From NCBI RefSeq assembly GCF_037976825.1, contig NZ_CP150269.1, positions 5,779,501 to 5,843,500 on the forward strand: DNA of 64,000 bases, written 5' to 3'. Below the pieces are notes generated by a model. The model did no database searches. It had not been told where the DNA came from and worked only from the letters and a program-made list of their open reading frames with translations. Of this stretch, positions 18,151-28,622 are shown in pieces. The DNA is from Paenibacillus sp. FSL K6-1330. GTDB taxonomy: Bacteria > Bacillota > Bacilli > Paenibacillales > Paenibacillaceae. Numbering within the stretch: the first letter of the stretch is position 1; each line of letters opens with the position of its first letter. Both the position numbers and the translations under genes were made by a program.

Positions 18151-18489
18151 ATGATACTGAACCATCTTAATCTCACTGTCACTGATGTAACCGCAGCAAA
18201 GGAATTTTTGCAAACCTATTTCGGACTCAAAATCGGAGGCGAGCGCGGCCAATCGTTTGCAGCGATGTTTGACGATCAAGGGATGGTGCTGACCTTAATG
18301 CGGGGGACCGAGGTTAACTACCCCAAGACGTTTCATATTGGCTTTATTCAGGAAAGCGAAGCGAAGGTAAATGAACTTTATCAGCGTCTAAAGGATGATG
18401 GGTTCGATGTCGAGCCGCCACAAAGAGCCCACGGATGGACATTTTACATTAAAGCCCCGGGCGGGTTTACTGTCGAAGTTCTGGCCTAA
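18151..18489 (+). CDS. VOC (glyoxalase/bleomycin-resistance) family protein
   Basis: About 112 residues, a single vicinal-oxygen-chelate domain: ILNHLNLTVTDV at the start, the second beta-strand half GWTFYIKAPGGFTVEVLA at the end. Such proteins dimerise to form a metal or ligand pocket; the substrate is unknown. The ATG at 18151 is chosen over GTG at 18142 because AAAGGAAG ends ten bases upstream. Confidence 0.8.
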   Translation: MILNHLNLTVTDVTAAKEFLQTYFGLKIGGERGQSFAAMFDDQGMVLTLMRGTEVNYPKTFHIGFIQESEAKVNELYQRLKDDGFDVEPPQRAHGWTFYIKAPGGFTVEVLA

Positions 18490-18534
18490 TCATCATCGTT
18501 ACATGGGACAACGCCATTCCTCATCCGCTACACG

Positions 18535-18563
18535 CAAAAGCCCACGCATCACGCGTGGGCTCT
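18535..18563. terminator. terminator between convergent VOC and SMI1 genes
   Basis: AGCCCACGC / GCGTGGGCT hairpin with a U-tract best developed on the minus strand (TTTT), so it mainly serves the SMI1/KNR4 gene. Confidence 0.75.
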
Positions 18564-18578
18564 TATGTTATGTCAGGC

Positions 18579-19115
18579 TTAATATAGCTCCCATGTCTCC
18601 GTGCATAATGCGGGTAAAGAATCCGCAACCCGCTCACAGTCCTCATAGCCCAAGCTGCCGGAATGCGCAAACAAAATCGGATATTCTCCGTTTACCGGCT
18701 CTTCCCTCATATCGAACATATAATGGTTTCCGCTTCCATCCATCGCAAACGACACCGCCTTCGGCATATACTCCGGCAGCTCGTAAGCCAGGTTCATCTC
18801 CCTCAGGTCATCCGTGCTAAAGAACTGGAAAAGACGTTCTCCCTGTTGAAATTCCCCGCCGTTGGAATACTTCAATAAGTCCAAATAGCTTGCGGGGAAA
18901 TTCCTCTGAGGCAGCTTCCAGCCTGCAGGATCGAGCGGCGTATATTGATCGTAAAAGGGAGACGTTTTGTGAAAAGGATTCACTTGTCTTCCCTTGATTT
19001 CATCCATTTCTTGGGCAGACAGCTCCGTATTCCACTCCTTAACAAAACGAGCCATTTGTTCACCGGTCGCGCCGGAACGTTTGTCATACGGGTGCTCAAA
19101 ATTGATATTCCACAT
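18579..19115 (-). CDS. SMI1/KNR4 family protein
   Basis: About 178 residues with a SUKH/SMI1 fold: LPQRNFPASYLDLLKYSNGGEF and the C-terminal acidic/aromatic part ending ETWELY. The ATG at 19115 (MWNINFEH) is chosen because GGAGGAAGG lies nine bases upstream; the longer ORF start at 19166 lacks one. This is the second SMI1/KNR4 gene in the window (the other is at 9597-10964). Many family members are immunity proteins, but no toxin partner is seen here. Confidence 0.8.
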   Translation of the reverse strand: MWNINFEHPYDKRSGATGEQMARFVKEWNTELSAQEMDEIKGRQVNPFHKTSPFYDQYTPLDPAGWKLPQRNFPASYLDLLKYSNGGEFQQGERLFQFFSTDDLREMNLAYELPEYMPKAVSFAMDGSGNHYMFDMREEPVNGEYPILFAHSGSLGYEDCERVADSLPALCTETWELY

Positions 19116-19199
19116 CTTGGCCTTCCTCCATCCTGGTACTTCCTGTCTTGGATCTTCTCCAATCATTATAATGGAAATATCGGAAAGAGGGAGCAGTCA

Positions 19200-19964
19200 T
19201 TACAGATGGGATCCTCCACTGGCATCGATGCATTGACCGGTGATCCAGCGGCTGTCCGGAGAAGCCAGAAATGCTGCAATATCTGCGATATCCCCAGGCT
19301 CACCCCATCTTCCGAAGATCGAATAGCCGGCTCCGAATTGGAACGAGGCCGGGTCCTGAAGCATGGCGGCATTCATGTCAGTAGCTACGAATCCAGGCTG
19401 TATCGCATTGATCGTGATTCCGCGGGAACCCAGCTGGCTCGACAGGGAGAGGGTCAGCGAATTGATGGCCCCCTTCGTCATCGTATACGCAGGAATATTG
19501 GGCAAGGAGATTCGGGTTACCGCAGAAGATAAATTGATAATGCGGCCATCGTCTCGAAGGCGTGGGAGAGCCTGCTGAATCATGAAGAATGGCGACTTCA
19601 CGTTCATTCGTATCACTTCATCAAAGCTTTCCTCCGTGGTCTCCTCGATGGTTTCCACTAAGCCGATCCCTGCGTTGTTAACCAGAATATCAAAATATGT
19701 TTCACCGGTTCGTGCTTTCAACGTCTCATCCAGCGACCCGTACAGGGCACTTATTCCATCCATGGAAGTAAGATCCGCCCCTACCAAGAAAGCTTTGCCT
19801 CCGGCCTCGGTTATCTCGCTCACGACCTCTTCCGCGGCCTCATGGTTCTTGCCATAGTGAACGGCTACCAACGCTCCTTCCTTTGCCAATCGTATCGCGA
19901 TGGCACGTCCAATGCCTCGGCTGGAGCCTGTAATCAAAGCAACTTTTCCCGTCAATGTATTCAT
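19200..19964 (-). CDS. short-chain dehydrogenase/reductase
   Basis: 254 residues with the classical SDR pattern: the cofactor motif TGSSRGIGRAI at 13-23, NNAG near 94, a Ser in NLSS and the YxxxK pair in YTMTKGA. The HYGKNHEAA stretch after beta-2 suggests NADP(H) preference. The substrate is unknown. GAGGAG lies 11 bases before the ATG. It is monocistronic. Confidence 0.88.
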   Translation of the reverse strand: MNTLTGKVALITGSSRGIGRAIAIRLAKEGALVAVHYGKNHEAAEEVVSEITEAGGKAFLVGADLTSMDGISALYGSLDETLKARTGETYFDILVNNAGIGLVETIEETTEESFDEVIRMNVKSPFFMIQQALPRLRDDGRIINLSSAVTRISLPNIPAYTMTKGAINSLTLSLSSQLGSRGITINAIQPGFVATDMNAAMLQDPASFQFGAGYSIFGRWGEPGDIADIAAFLASPDSRWITGQCIDASGGSHL

Positions 19965-20064
19965 GTTCTCATCATCTCCTCTTTTTCTTTCACTTTTAGT
20001 TTTATCACAGGCCCCATTTCGAAATATTGCGCTCCTATTCTCGTCGTCCTCTCGATAACCCTAT

Positions 20065-20121
20065 AAAAAACGCCCCACTTGTGGTGGGGCTAAAACGTAG
20101 GCATTTGCGTCGCCGCCTACG
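20065..20121 (-). ncRNA. candidate small RNA with terminator
   Basis: Read on the minus strand, a hairpin CGTAGGC/GCCTACG (20121-20096) is followed by GCCCCAC/GTGGGGC (20090-20072) and T6 at 20070-20065, a clear intrinsic terminator. No leftward gene lies to the right that it could end, because the YitT gene runs rightward. The simplest reading is a short leftward RNA whose promoter is somewhere in 20125-20180. I cannot identify a good promoter and know no matching family, so this is tentative. Confidence 0.35.
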
Positions 20122-20140
20122 CTCAGTGAATTAAAAATCA

Positions 20141-20169
20141 TTTACATTCCATGTAATGATTATTATAAT
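20141..20169 (+). promoter_or_regulatory. sigma-A-type promoter of the YitT gene leader
   Basis: TTTACA at 20141-20146 and TATAAT at 20164-20169 are separated by exactly 17 bases. Transcription would begin near 20176, giving a leader of about 105 bases before the YitT start. Confidence 0.7.
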
Positions 20170-20206
20170 GAGAATATCAAAAGAGCTGCGCAACCTGTGT
20201 TTGCAT

Positions 20207-20248
20207 AAAGCGATTAAAGGATGATTTTTTCCTTTAGTCGCTTTTTTT
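20207..20248 (+). terminator. leader terminator (attenuator candidate) upstream of YitT gene
   Basis: A 15-bp stem, AAAGCGATTAAAGGA paired with TCCTTTAGTCGCTTT (one G-U), with an eight-base loop and T7. It lies between the promoter at 20141-20169 and the ribosome binding site, so it must be overcome for expression or else ends a short leader RNA. Confidence 0.75.
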
Positions 20249-20281
20249 GTGAGCTTGTTGAAAGTCATGGAGGTATATCGT

Positions 20282-21118
20282 ATGAAAAAAAGAGCGTTTG
20301 ATATGATCATGCTGCTCATCGGGGCATTTATTTTTGCGCTGGCCGTCAATTTATTCGTCATTCCCAACGATTTTGGCGAAGGCGGCGTTACCGGGATCTC
20401 GATCATTCTGTTTTATGTGCTGAAATGGTCCCCGGCGCTGGTCGGCATTGTGATTAACGGGATTTTGCTGATTATCGGCTACAAGCTTCTGGATAAAAAA
20501 ACGACGGTCTATACCATTATCGTTGTTGCCTTTCACTCTCTGTTCCTTCATTTGACGGAGAACTGGAGCATCGCTTCGGATGAGCCGGTGATCAATGCTA
20601 TATTTGCCGGACTGTTTGCCGGCGTCGGGATTGGACTCATCGTCCGGGTGGGTGGCACAACGGCGGGTACGGTGATATTGGCCCGCCTGGCTAATAAATA
20701 TTGGGATTGGAATATCAGTTATGCCCTGCTGTTCTTTGACCTGATCGTGGCCGGACTGTCTGTCTTTGTAATCGGGATCGAGAAGGTGATGTTCACCGTG
20801 GTCATCCTCTATATCGGCACCAAGGCGATGGAGTTCATTATTGAAGGCTTGAATCCCAAAAAGGCCGTTACCATCATCTCAACTCATCATGACCGCATCG
20901 CAATTCGGGTTACGGAGATTATGGATCGCGGGGTGACTGTCCTCCGGGGTTATGGATATTACACCGGTCAGACCAAAGATGTGCTCTACATCGTCATCAG
21001 TAAACAGGAAGTCTCCATGCTCAAAAAAATCGTCCGGGCCGAAGACAAAAACGCTTTTGTCACGATCCATGACGTACGCGACGTGTTTGGCGAAGGATTT
21101 ATTGATATTTCAAAATAA
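20282..21118 (+). CDS. YitT family membrane protein
   Basis: 278 residues: five or six transmembrane helices in the first 170 residues (YitT/DUF161) and a C-terminal cytoplasmic DUF2179 domain (KKAVTIISTHHDRIAIRVTEIMDRGVT...). FVIPNDFGEGGVTGISI is characteristic. Family members are proposed transporters, but their substrates are not settled. The ATG at 20282 has GGAGGT eight bases upstream; an ORF start at 20249 falls in the leader and is unlikely. Expression appears to depend on reading through the leader terminator at 20207-20248. Confidence 0.88.
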   Translation: MKKRAFDMIMLLIGAFIFALAVNLFVIPNDFGEGGVTGISIILFYVLKWSPALVGIVINGILLIIGYKLLDKKTTVYTIIVVAFHSLFLHLTENWSIASDEPVINAIFAGLFAGVGIGLIVRVGGTTAGTVILARLANKYWDWNISYALLFFDLIVAGLSVFVIGIEKVMFTVVILYIGTKAMEFIIEGLNPKKAVTIISTHHDRIAIRVTEIMDRGVTVLRGYGYYTGQTKDVLYIVISKQEVSMLKKIVRAEDKNAFVTIHDVRDVFGEGFIDISK

Positions 21119-21141
21119 GAGCGGACTTATCCTTTTATACG

Positions 21142-21186
21142 AAAAAAGATCGAAACAGCCGTTTGGGCAGGTTTCGATCTTTTTTA
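21142..21186. terminator. bidirectional intrinsic terminator
   Basis: AAAAAAGATCGAAAC / GTTTCGATCTTTTTT hairpin between the convergent YitT and lipoprotein genes. Confidence 0.88.
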
Positions 21187-21223
21187 TCTTTTTTTCATCA
21201 TACTCAGCTTCATCTTCGGTTTA

Positions 21224-22111
21224 TTAGGGAGACATATATCTTCCATACGCCAGCCCGAGATCTGTAATGGCATCATCCGACACGGATAGAAGCGAAACAT
21301 TCTCTCCTTCCGAGCCCATCCATTGGACGCCCAACACAAAGCCAAGCTCCGTTTTTGCCGCAAAGAGAAATGAGAACATCTCCGGCCGCACCTCGCCTTG
21401 ATCATCCACTCTCCATGTAGAGCTCGGATCAAACTTCGCCGGATAATCATAATATAACCAGCCGCTCTCACGTTTCAGCGCCAGGCTTGCCAGCATATCA
21501 TCACCCTGTCTGACGAATTGCACCAGATAGAGGGACTCCCCATCAGGAAGTTGAACAATGGGCCATGCCTTGTCTACTTCTCTCCCCTTGCTGTTCTTGA
21601 TGTCCTGCAGCTCCTGTTCATTGATCTCCTCCGGATTTGCTGGTTGAATAGTCATTAAGGCATCCGTAGGAAGATGGCGCTTAGGGATGATAAAATAGGT
21701 GGCATTCGGTTCTGCGGCCCCTTCGCTCACCTCATATAATTGTCCAGCCTGATGGCTGAAATTCGGTGCGGTTTGCCTGCCGTTATCTTCCTCCGTCGCT
21801 GGCTGCGAGCCGGCATATTGAACCGGAAGCACCACGCCTCCCTGTCCCACGGCAATCAGCGAGGCTTGCTCATCCTGAATAGCCGCATCCGGGTCTACCA
21901 ACAGCCTATGCCCCGTCTCGTCGGCAAAAGCGAAGGTCCCTTCCTGTAAAGCAGCCACATCCTGGACCACCAAGGGCTGCTCATCCTTTATATCAGGCGC
22001 TGGCTTCACGTTCGAAACGGGTGGGGCGGGGACCTGCTCCATCTCCGGATCCGCACATGCCGTCAAGGTACTTATTGCCAAAATAAACATCGCTGCCGAT
22101 AACCTTTTCAT
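21224..22111 (-). CDS. hypothetical lipoprotein
   Basis: 295 residues with a lipoprotein signal peptide (lipobox LTAC, Cys19), followed by a Pro-rich acidic spacer to about residue 45 and an all-beta-looking body (LLVDPDAAIQDEQASLIAVGQGG...). No family is recognised. It should be anchored on the outer face of the membrane. CAGGAGCTGAGAGGG precedes the ATG. It is monocistronic. Confidence 0.75.
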   Translation of the reverse strand: MKRLSAAMFILAISTLTACADPEMEQVPAPPVSNVKPAPDIKDEQPLVVQDVAALQEGTFAFADETGHRLLVDPDAAIQDEQASLIAVGQGGVVLPVQYAGSQPATEEDNGRQTAPNFSHQAGQLYEVSEGAAEPNATYFIIPKRHLPTDALMTIQPANPEEINEQELQDIKNSKGREVDKAWPIVQLPDGESLYLVQFVRQGDDMLASLALKRESGWLYYDYPAKFDPSSTWRVDDQGEVRPEMFSFLFAAKTELGFVLGVQWMGSEGENVSLLSVSDDAITDLGLAYGRYMSP

Positions 22112-23880
<1,769 letters not shown>

Positions 23881-23890
23881 ATAAGAAACA

Positions 23891-23926
23891 AAAAGAAGCC
23901 CTACCGCATATGCGGTAGGGCTTCTT
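23891..23926. terminator. bidirectional intrinsic terminator between gdhA and ddh
   Basis: A perfect palindromic stem AAGAAGCCCTACCGCAT / ATGCGGTAGGGCTTCTT, flanked by A/T tracts on both sides. Confidence 0.9.
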
Positions 23927-23931
23927 ACAGC

Positions 23932-24915
23932 TTATAGAAGCTCGCTACGGAGCTCTTCGGCCGATTTTGGAGATAAGTATCCCAGCGGGATATCAAACAC
24001 CGTCTTGGCGCCTTTCTGTCCCTCTCTGCTCAAACGATGGGCAGCTCTTGCATAAGACACCAGCACACTGGCCGTAAATTCCGGGTTGCTGTCAAGCTTC
24101 AGGCCAAATTCAACAATTTGTTTATTTCCGCTTCCGGTTAAGCCGCTGCGAATGACAAATCCGCCATGAGGCATGCCTGCATGCTCAGCCTCAAGCTCTT
24201 CTTGCGTAATGAAAGTTACGGTTGTATCGTAATCGGCAAAATAGTTAGGCATCGACACAATCGTTTGACGGATCTGCTCTTGGTCCGCACCTTCTTCCGC
24301 TACGATGAAGCAATCTCTCCGGTGCTTCTCGCGCGTGGCGAGCTCCGGTGTTTCACCAGCACGGATTTGGTTGATAACCTCTTCTACTGGAACCGTATAT
24401 TGAACGCCTGCCTTCACCCCGGGAACACGACGGATGGCATCCGAGTGGCCCTGGCTCACGCCTTTGCCCCAGAAGGTATAATCTTTTCCTTCCGGCAAAA
24501 TCGCTTCGGCAAGCAGACGATTCATGGAGAACAAGCCCGGATCCCAGCCCGTCGAAATGACGCTGACACGGCCTCCGCCCATCGCTGCTTTGTTGACTTC
24601 CTCGAAAAACTCAGGGATTTTCGCGTGTGTGTCAAAGCTGTCTACCGTATTGAACATGCTGGCAAGCTGTGGCGTTTGCTCAGGCAAATCCGTAGCCGAA
24701 CCGCCGCACAGAATCATAACGTCAATCTTGCCGATGTATTGCTCTGCCGCTGATATATGCTCGAAGCGAGCACCGGAATTGGACGGCATTTGCTGCGGGT
24801 CTCTGCGCGTGAAGATGGCTACCAGCTCCAGATCCGGATTTTGCCCGATTGCTTTCTGTACGCCTTTGCCCAAGTTTCCATAACCTACGATCCCTACTTT
24901 AATAGATGCTTTCAA
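23932..24915 (-). CDS. ddh: meso-diaminopimelate D-dehydrogenase
   Basis: About 327 residues, matching the family length of 326. It reversibly converts tetrahydrodipicolinate plus ammonium and NADPH to meso-diaminopimelate, a one-step lysine/peptidoglycan precursor route. Motifs include GIVGYGNLGKGV (cofactor), LCGGSATDLPEQ, STGWDPGLFS and GKGVSQGHSDAIRR. The TTG start at 24915 is chosen because GGGAGG lies six bases upstream and the family length is then exact; the ORF extends to 24954. It is convergent with gdhA, the other ammonium-assimilating NADPH enzyme. Confidence 0.93.
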   Translation of the reverse strand: MKASIKVGIVGYGNLGKGVQKAIGQNPDLELVAIFTRRDPQQMPSNSGARFEHISAAEQYIGKIDVMILCGGSATDLPEQTPQLASMFNTVDSFDTHAKIPEFFEEVNKAAMGGGRVSVISTGWDPGLFSMNRLLAEAILPEGKDYTFWGKGVSQGHSDAIRRVPGVKAGVQYTVPVEEVINQIRAGETPELATREKHRRDCFIVAEEGADQEQIRQTIVSMPNYFADYDTTVTFITQEELEAEHAGMPHGGFVIRSGLTGSGNKQIVEFGLKLDSNPEFTASVLVSYARAAHRLSREGQKGAKTVFDIPLGYLSPKSAEELRSELL

Positions 24916-25066
24916 TGTAATCCTCCCTTTGTCAGAACCATTTCCCTGTAGCATGATGTTTATGTACCGCTTTAAAGTATAAGTATATAGACATCAATCA
25001 AATTGTAAACTATTTTATATGGACAGGAAATTGTTTCTATCTGTGTTATTCTTATTTTTCACCGTA

Positions 25067-26128
25067 CTATCCGATAACTTGTACAACATTTCCTTCTTGA
25101 TCCTTGATTTCCGTCTTCAGGACCTCAATCCGGATTCCTTGCAAGCCAGAAAGCTCGAAGGTGCTGACCTGCGGCAGCAATCGGCTTGAGAATTCACCCG
25201 CGGTTCGATCGTCCAAAACCAGGGTAACATCTCCGTCCTCCGCAGTCCAGCGGCTCTCTTCTCCCGGCTCAAATACGACCCGAACATCCGAACCTACAAG
25301 GCTCAGTTTCTTATCCTTCAGAATTCGGCCCTGCAGCAGCTTCCCGATAATTTCGGCCTGCTTGGCACCTATTTGTAATGTAGCCCGAGTTTTACTTAAC
25401 CAGCCCTTCTTCCCCGGTTCAAAAGCCAGCTGGCTCACGTAGAGAAATCCGGTGTTGGAGCCCTCTTGTTTTGTCCCTCGGTCAACGGCTTCCGAAATCG
25501 ACGGTACATTCAGGAGCGAATCCCGATCCAGATCCGTTATATATTGCGGCATATAATCTGCACAAGCCTGTAATACGCCAAGCGTATTCCATGTCTGCAT
25601 CGCCTCGAGTTCTTCACGTGTGATGCCAACCATCTGCAGGAATTCTACCCGACCATTCGGCGTATTCATCCCCGGCAGCTCGGGATCCAGGGTGAAGGCG
25701 AGTGCTGTCAATTGCGTATCGGCACCCAGACAGATCGGCCCATTGGCATCCAAATAATCTCCCGAGCGAAAAACATTCCCGCTGTTAAACACATATCTCC
25801 CCATGTTCTGAAGCAGATTTAGCGCCCACGCCGGTGGCTCTTCCTCTTCCTCCCCCTTAGCCAGCCTGAACGTCAATTCGAATCCGTAACCGCTCTCCTC
25901 CAGATTGTCCGATTCCTTGTCATACAGCTCGCTAAAGCCATAAGTAACCATATGCCAATGCGGACTTGGGGCATTTGACGTATAAGCGCTGATTCCATTC
26001 AGCGGATCGGGTCCTCCAAGGGCATAGGGAATTAGAGCCCCGTAATGTTTCGGCTCCTGCTCCCCGTACAGTTTCAGCAGCTGCTCATCAATCGCGTCCC
26101 AGCCTGCGGCGTTTTCTTCATGTGTCAT
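25067..26128 (-). CDS. suppressor of fused (SUFU) domain protein
   Basis: 353 residues. The N-terminal 180 residues are a SUFU domain: HYGALIPYALGGPDPLNGISAY, then HMVTYGFSELY and GYGFELTFRL. The C-terminal half is an extra domain of unknown type with an acidic/beta pattern. Bacterial SUFU proteins are often immunity proteins of polymorphic toxins; no toxin gene is next to it. Probably cytoplasmic. It is monocistronic, with AGGAT just before the ATG. Confidence 0.85.
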   Translation of the reverse strand: MTHEENAAGWDAIDEQLLKLYGEQEPKHYGALIPYALGGPDPLNGISAYTSNAPSPHWHMVTYGFSELYDKESDNLEESGYGFELTFRLAKGEEEEEPPAWALNLLQNMGRYVFNSGNVFRSGDYLDANGPICLGADTQLTALAFTLDPELPGMNTPNGRVEFLQMVGITREELEAMQTWNTLGVLQACADYMPQYITDLDRDSLLNVPSISEAVDRGTKQEGSNTGFLYVSQLAFEPGKKGWLSKTRATLQIGAKQAEIIGKLLQGRILKDKKLSLVGSDVRVVFEPGEESRWTAEDGDVTLVLDDRTAGEFSSRLLPQVSTFELSGLQGIRIEVLKTEIKDQEGNVVQVIG

Positions 26129-26234
26129 ATCCTGTTCCCCCCGTTATCGTTTACCTCCATTATATAGGACGTATAGGGAATGAAGAAGTTTCCAGAGAAG
26201 TGTATAATAGAACCATATCAACGAAGGAGCCTAC

Positions 26235-26972
26235 ATGTTCATGAAAAAAATAACGGCATTATCCGTAACCTTAACACTTTCAGCTTCGATTATGGTCTCT
26301 TCACTAACTTCGCTGCCGGTTTCCGTCGATGCGGCCTCAGCCAAGGAATGGATACAAATCTCCGAAAGGACGTCCTATTACGGTGAAGCAGCCAACGGCC
26401 AGCCCAATGGACGCGGTACGATCAAATGGGGAAATGGCAAACAATATTCCGGCGAATTCATTAACGGGAAGCGCACCGGAAACGGTAAATACATTAACGA
26501 ATACCAAGAAGAAGGTGAAACACATAAGGTGGTATACACCGGCCGCTGGAGCAACGACAAAATGGATGGCGAAGGCATCCTGACGCATAAGGTGAAATTG
26601 CCTGACGGGTCCGTCCGATGGAATCAGATCCAGAAAGGGACATTCCAGGCAGGCGCCTTCCAAAGCGGATACGATGTCACTCATGCCATCGCGGATCCCG
26701 ACTACAACTTTATCTACAAGAAAGGCCAGGAATCGCTCGAAATCATGGGCTTCAATCAAAACATGAAGAAAGCCTGGGCCGCCGGAACGATGTTCAGCGT
26801 TCATTATAAAAACGGCACCATCAACAAAGAATCTTCGATTTTCCCTGCCAACTCGGCGGCTGAACAGCGTCAAAATGACGCCGCGATCCAATATTTCAAG
26901 AGCATTCAAAACAAAGTGGCTCCTCACCTGGAGCAATTTGAATCATTGTCCAAGCAGGTTCCATTAAAATAA
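26235..26972 (+). CDS. secreted MORN-repeat protein
   Basis: 245 residues with a signal peptide (1-33, cleavage around VDAASA), then two or three MORN motifs (YYGEAANGQPNGRGTIKW, YSGEFINGKRTGNGKY, YTGRWSNDKMDGEGIL) at about residues 48-125, and a C-terminal domain of unknown type. GAAGGAG precedes two close ATGs (26235 and 26241), and either could be used. MORN repeats usually bind lipid or protein. Its role outside the cell is unknown. Confidence 0.85.
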   Translation: MFMKKITALSVTLTLSASIMVSSLTSLPVSVDAASAKEWIQISERTSYYGEAANGQPNGRGTIKWGNGKQYSGEFINGKRTGNGKYINEYQEEGETHKVVYTGRWSNDKMDGEGILTHKVKLPDGSVRWNQIQKGTFQAGAFQSGYDVTHAIADPDYNFIYKKGQESLEIMGFNQNMKKAWAAGTMFSVHYKNGTINKESSIFPANSAAEQRQNDAAIQYFKSIQNKVAPHLEQFESLSKQVPLK

Positions 26973-26993
26973 CCTGACCCAATACAATCGTCA

Positions 26994-27032
26994 AAGAACC
27001 CGGTAACTTGCCTATAGCAAGACCGGGTTCTT
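26994..27032. terminator. bidirectional intrinsic terminator
   Basis: AAGAACCCGGT / ACCGGGTTCTT stem between the MORN gene and the convergent SGNH-like gene. Confidence 0.82.
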
Positions 27033-27066
27033 CTATTACCGAAGGAGCCTATCCATCACAATATCT

Positions 27067-28605
27067 CTATGATGCAGGACCCTCGAGTACAAACTGTAAC
27101 GTATACTGATCCAGCTTCTTCACCTCTACTTGATACCCCAATAAATCTGCCGTTTGCAGGAGGGGCATCATCGTCTTGCCCTCCGAGATATAAGGAGCAT
27201 GCCGAAGCGTAATTTCGGCTGCGGCCGCTTCTTTCTTGCGATCCTCTTGGCTGCTCCACCCCCAAGCTTTCGTTGAATCTACCGTCAGTTCGGCGACAGA
27301 ACCTTTACCCGATAAAGTTATTTTTCCTGCGTCATATGCCGCCGATAACCCGAGCGCTTTAACCGCTTCCTTCACGGGTACCATCAATTCCGTCTCATCC
27401 GGCATCTTCCGACTTGTAAAATGGACGGGTTCTCCGTTTTCGGTAATCCGTACCTCCACGCTTCGGGCTTCCTTCCCGACTATCAGCACTGTATCAACCT
27501 GTTTGGTTAACCGCTCCATGAAGGTCGCGGCATTCTCGGGGGTCATCTTATAGCGGGCATCCTGCAGGCTCACCGCTTGAGTAATCCGGGAGTTTATGTC
27601 CTGGGAATGATGAGAAAGATCCTTGAACTGCGAGAAGTCATACGTCCAGTCCACTTCGGCCTGAAAATCATATACTTGCGTGTTGCCGTAATGATTCAGC
27701 TGCTGGAACATCCACGTCTTCATCTCCAGTTGATTGCTGTAACGGGCCGGGTTCGTGTCCTGCCACAGCTTCTGCCGCAGGATGCTGTATGGTGGGTAAT
27801 AGACAATAAATTCAACGTCGGGATATGCCTCTACCAACGACAACACATATGTATTGAAATGATGCTGAACCTCCTCGATCGGCTCTTCATTCACGCCAAA
27901 ATAGTGTTCTGTATTTCTGGCCCGATCATAGGCATTCATCACTTGATCATTTCCGTATGACACCTCGTTGTTCCAGTTGTACAGATATTCGATATTTTGG
28001 GGAGTGCCTCCCATGAGTGTTCTGACGATCCCTCTCGCAAAATTTTCATAGGCTGAATAATTGAACCAGTACTTATAGTCATTCCACCAGATATCGTCAT
28101 ACAGATATTCCGGAAAATAGTCGTCCGCGCCTTCATCCGGATTCTTCAGTGCAAAATAGTCCAATCCCCACAAAACGGTCTTTACCTTCCCAGTCTGAAG
28201 CGCCAGAGACGCTATCTTGTACTGCTCATCGGCTGTCGACCCGCGCATGGATAACTTTAGCGCTTGGCCTCCCATCGCCTTCCCCACTTCGGACGGCAGG
28301 AAATTCTCCGTCATGGATGTGCCGAGGATGATGATATCATATGGGTAATTGCGGACTAATCCCGGATTCTGGTATCGCTGCTCGCTAGTAAAGATCGGAG
28401 TGTACCAGGTCGCTTTGCGGTAGAACTGAAAGGGATCCAATACAAATGTCATGCAGCCGACCAGCAGTGCAACAATGAGGGAAGCGAGCGCAAACTGAAT
28501 CAGCATCCTTCTCCCTGCCCTCCGATGAATACGAACGGATTGAGGAGCAGCGGCTGCGCTCGACTTGGGAGACGCCGACTTGGTGGCCGTTGATGTCGTT
28601 GGCAT
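27067..28605 (-). CDS. SGNH-like acetyltransferase partner of MBOAT, with copper-amine-oxidase-N-like C-terminus
   Basis: 512 residues. One transmembrane helix at about 33-55 exposes the rest outside. Residues 60-370 are an AlgX/DltD-like SGNH fold with the nucleophile motif as ILGTSMTENF near residue 94 (GTS instead of GDS) and a C-terminal KDLSHHSQ catalytic-type block near 335. Residues 400-510 resemble the copper-amine-oxidase N-terminal (stalk) domain common in Paenibacillus surface proteins. It lies 17 bases after the MBOAT gene on the same strand. By analogy with AlgI/AlgX and PatA/PatB the pair should transfer acetyl groups to an extracellular glycan. Confidence 0.8.
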   Translation of the reverse strand: MPTTSTATKSASPKSSAAAAPQSVRIHRRAGRRMLIQFALASLIVALLVGCMTFVLDPFQFYRKATWYTPIFTSEQRYQNPGLVRNYPYDIIILGTSMTENFLPSEVGKAMGGQALKLSMRGSTADEQYKIASLALQTGKVKTVLWGLDYFALKNPDEGADDYFPEYLYDDIWWNDYKYWFNYSAYENFARGIVRTLMGGTPQNIEYLYNWNNEVSYGNDQVMNAYDRARNTEHYFGVNEEPIEEVQHHFNTYVLSLVEAYPDVEFIVYYPPYSILRQKLWQDTNPARYSNQLEMKTWMFQQLNHYGNTQVYDFQAEVDWTYDFSQFKDLSHHSQDINSRITQAVSLQDARYKMTPENAATFMERLTKQVDTVLIVGKEARSVEVRITENGEPVHFTSRKMPDETELMVPVKEAVKALGLSAAYDAGKITLSGKGSVAELTVDSTKAWGWSSQEDRKKEAAAAEITLRHAPYISEGKTMMPLLQTADLLGYQVEVKKLDQYTLQFVLEGPAS

Positions 28606-28622
28606 GTTGAACGCCGCCTTTC

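Noticed and set aside
20151-20175. Fur- or PerR-like AT-rich palindrome upstream of the YitT gene
   Set aside because: Only a weak match to either consensus, and it coincides with a better explanation, the TATAAT -10 box.
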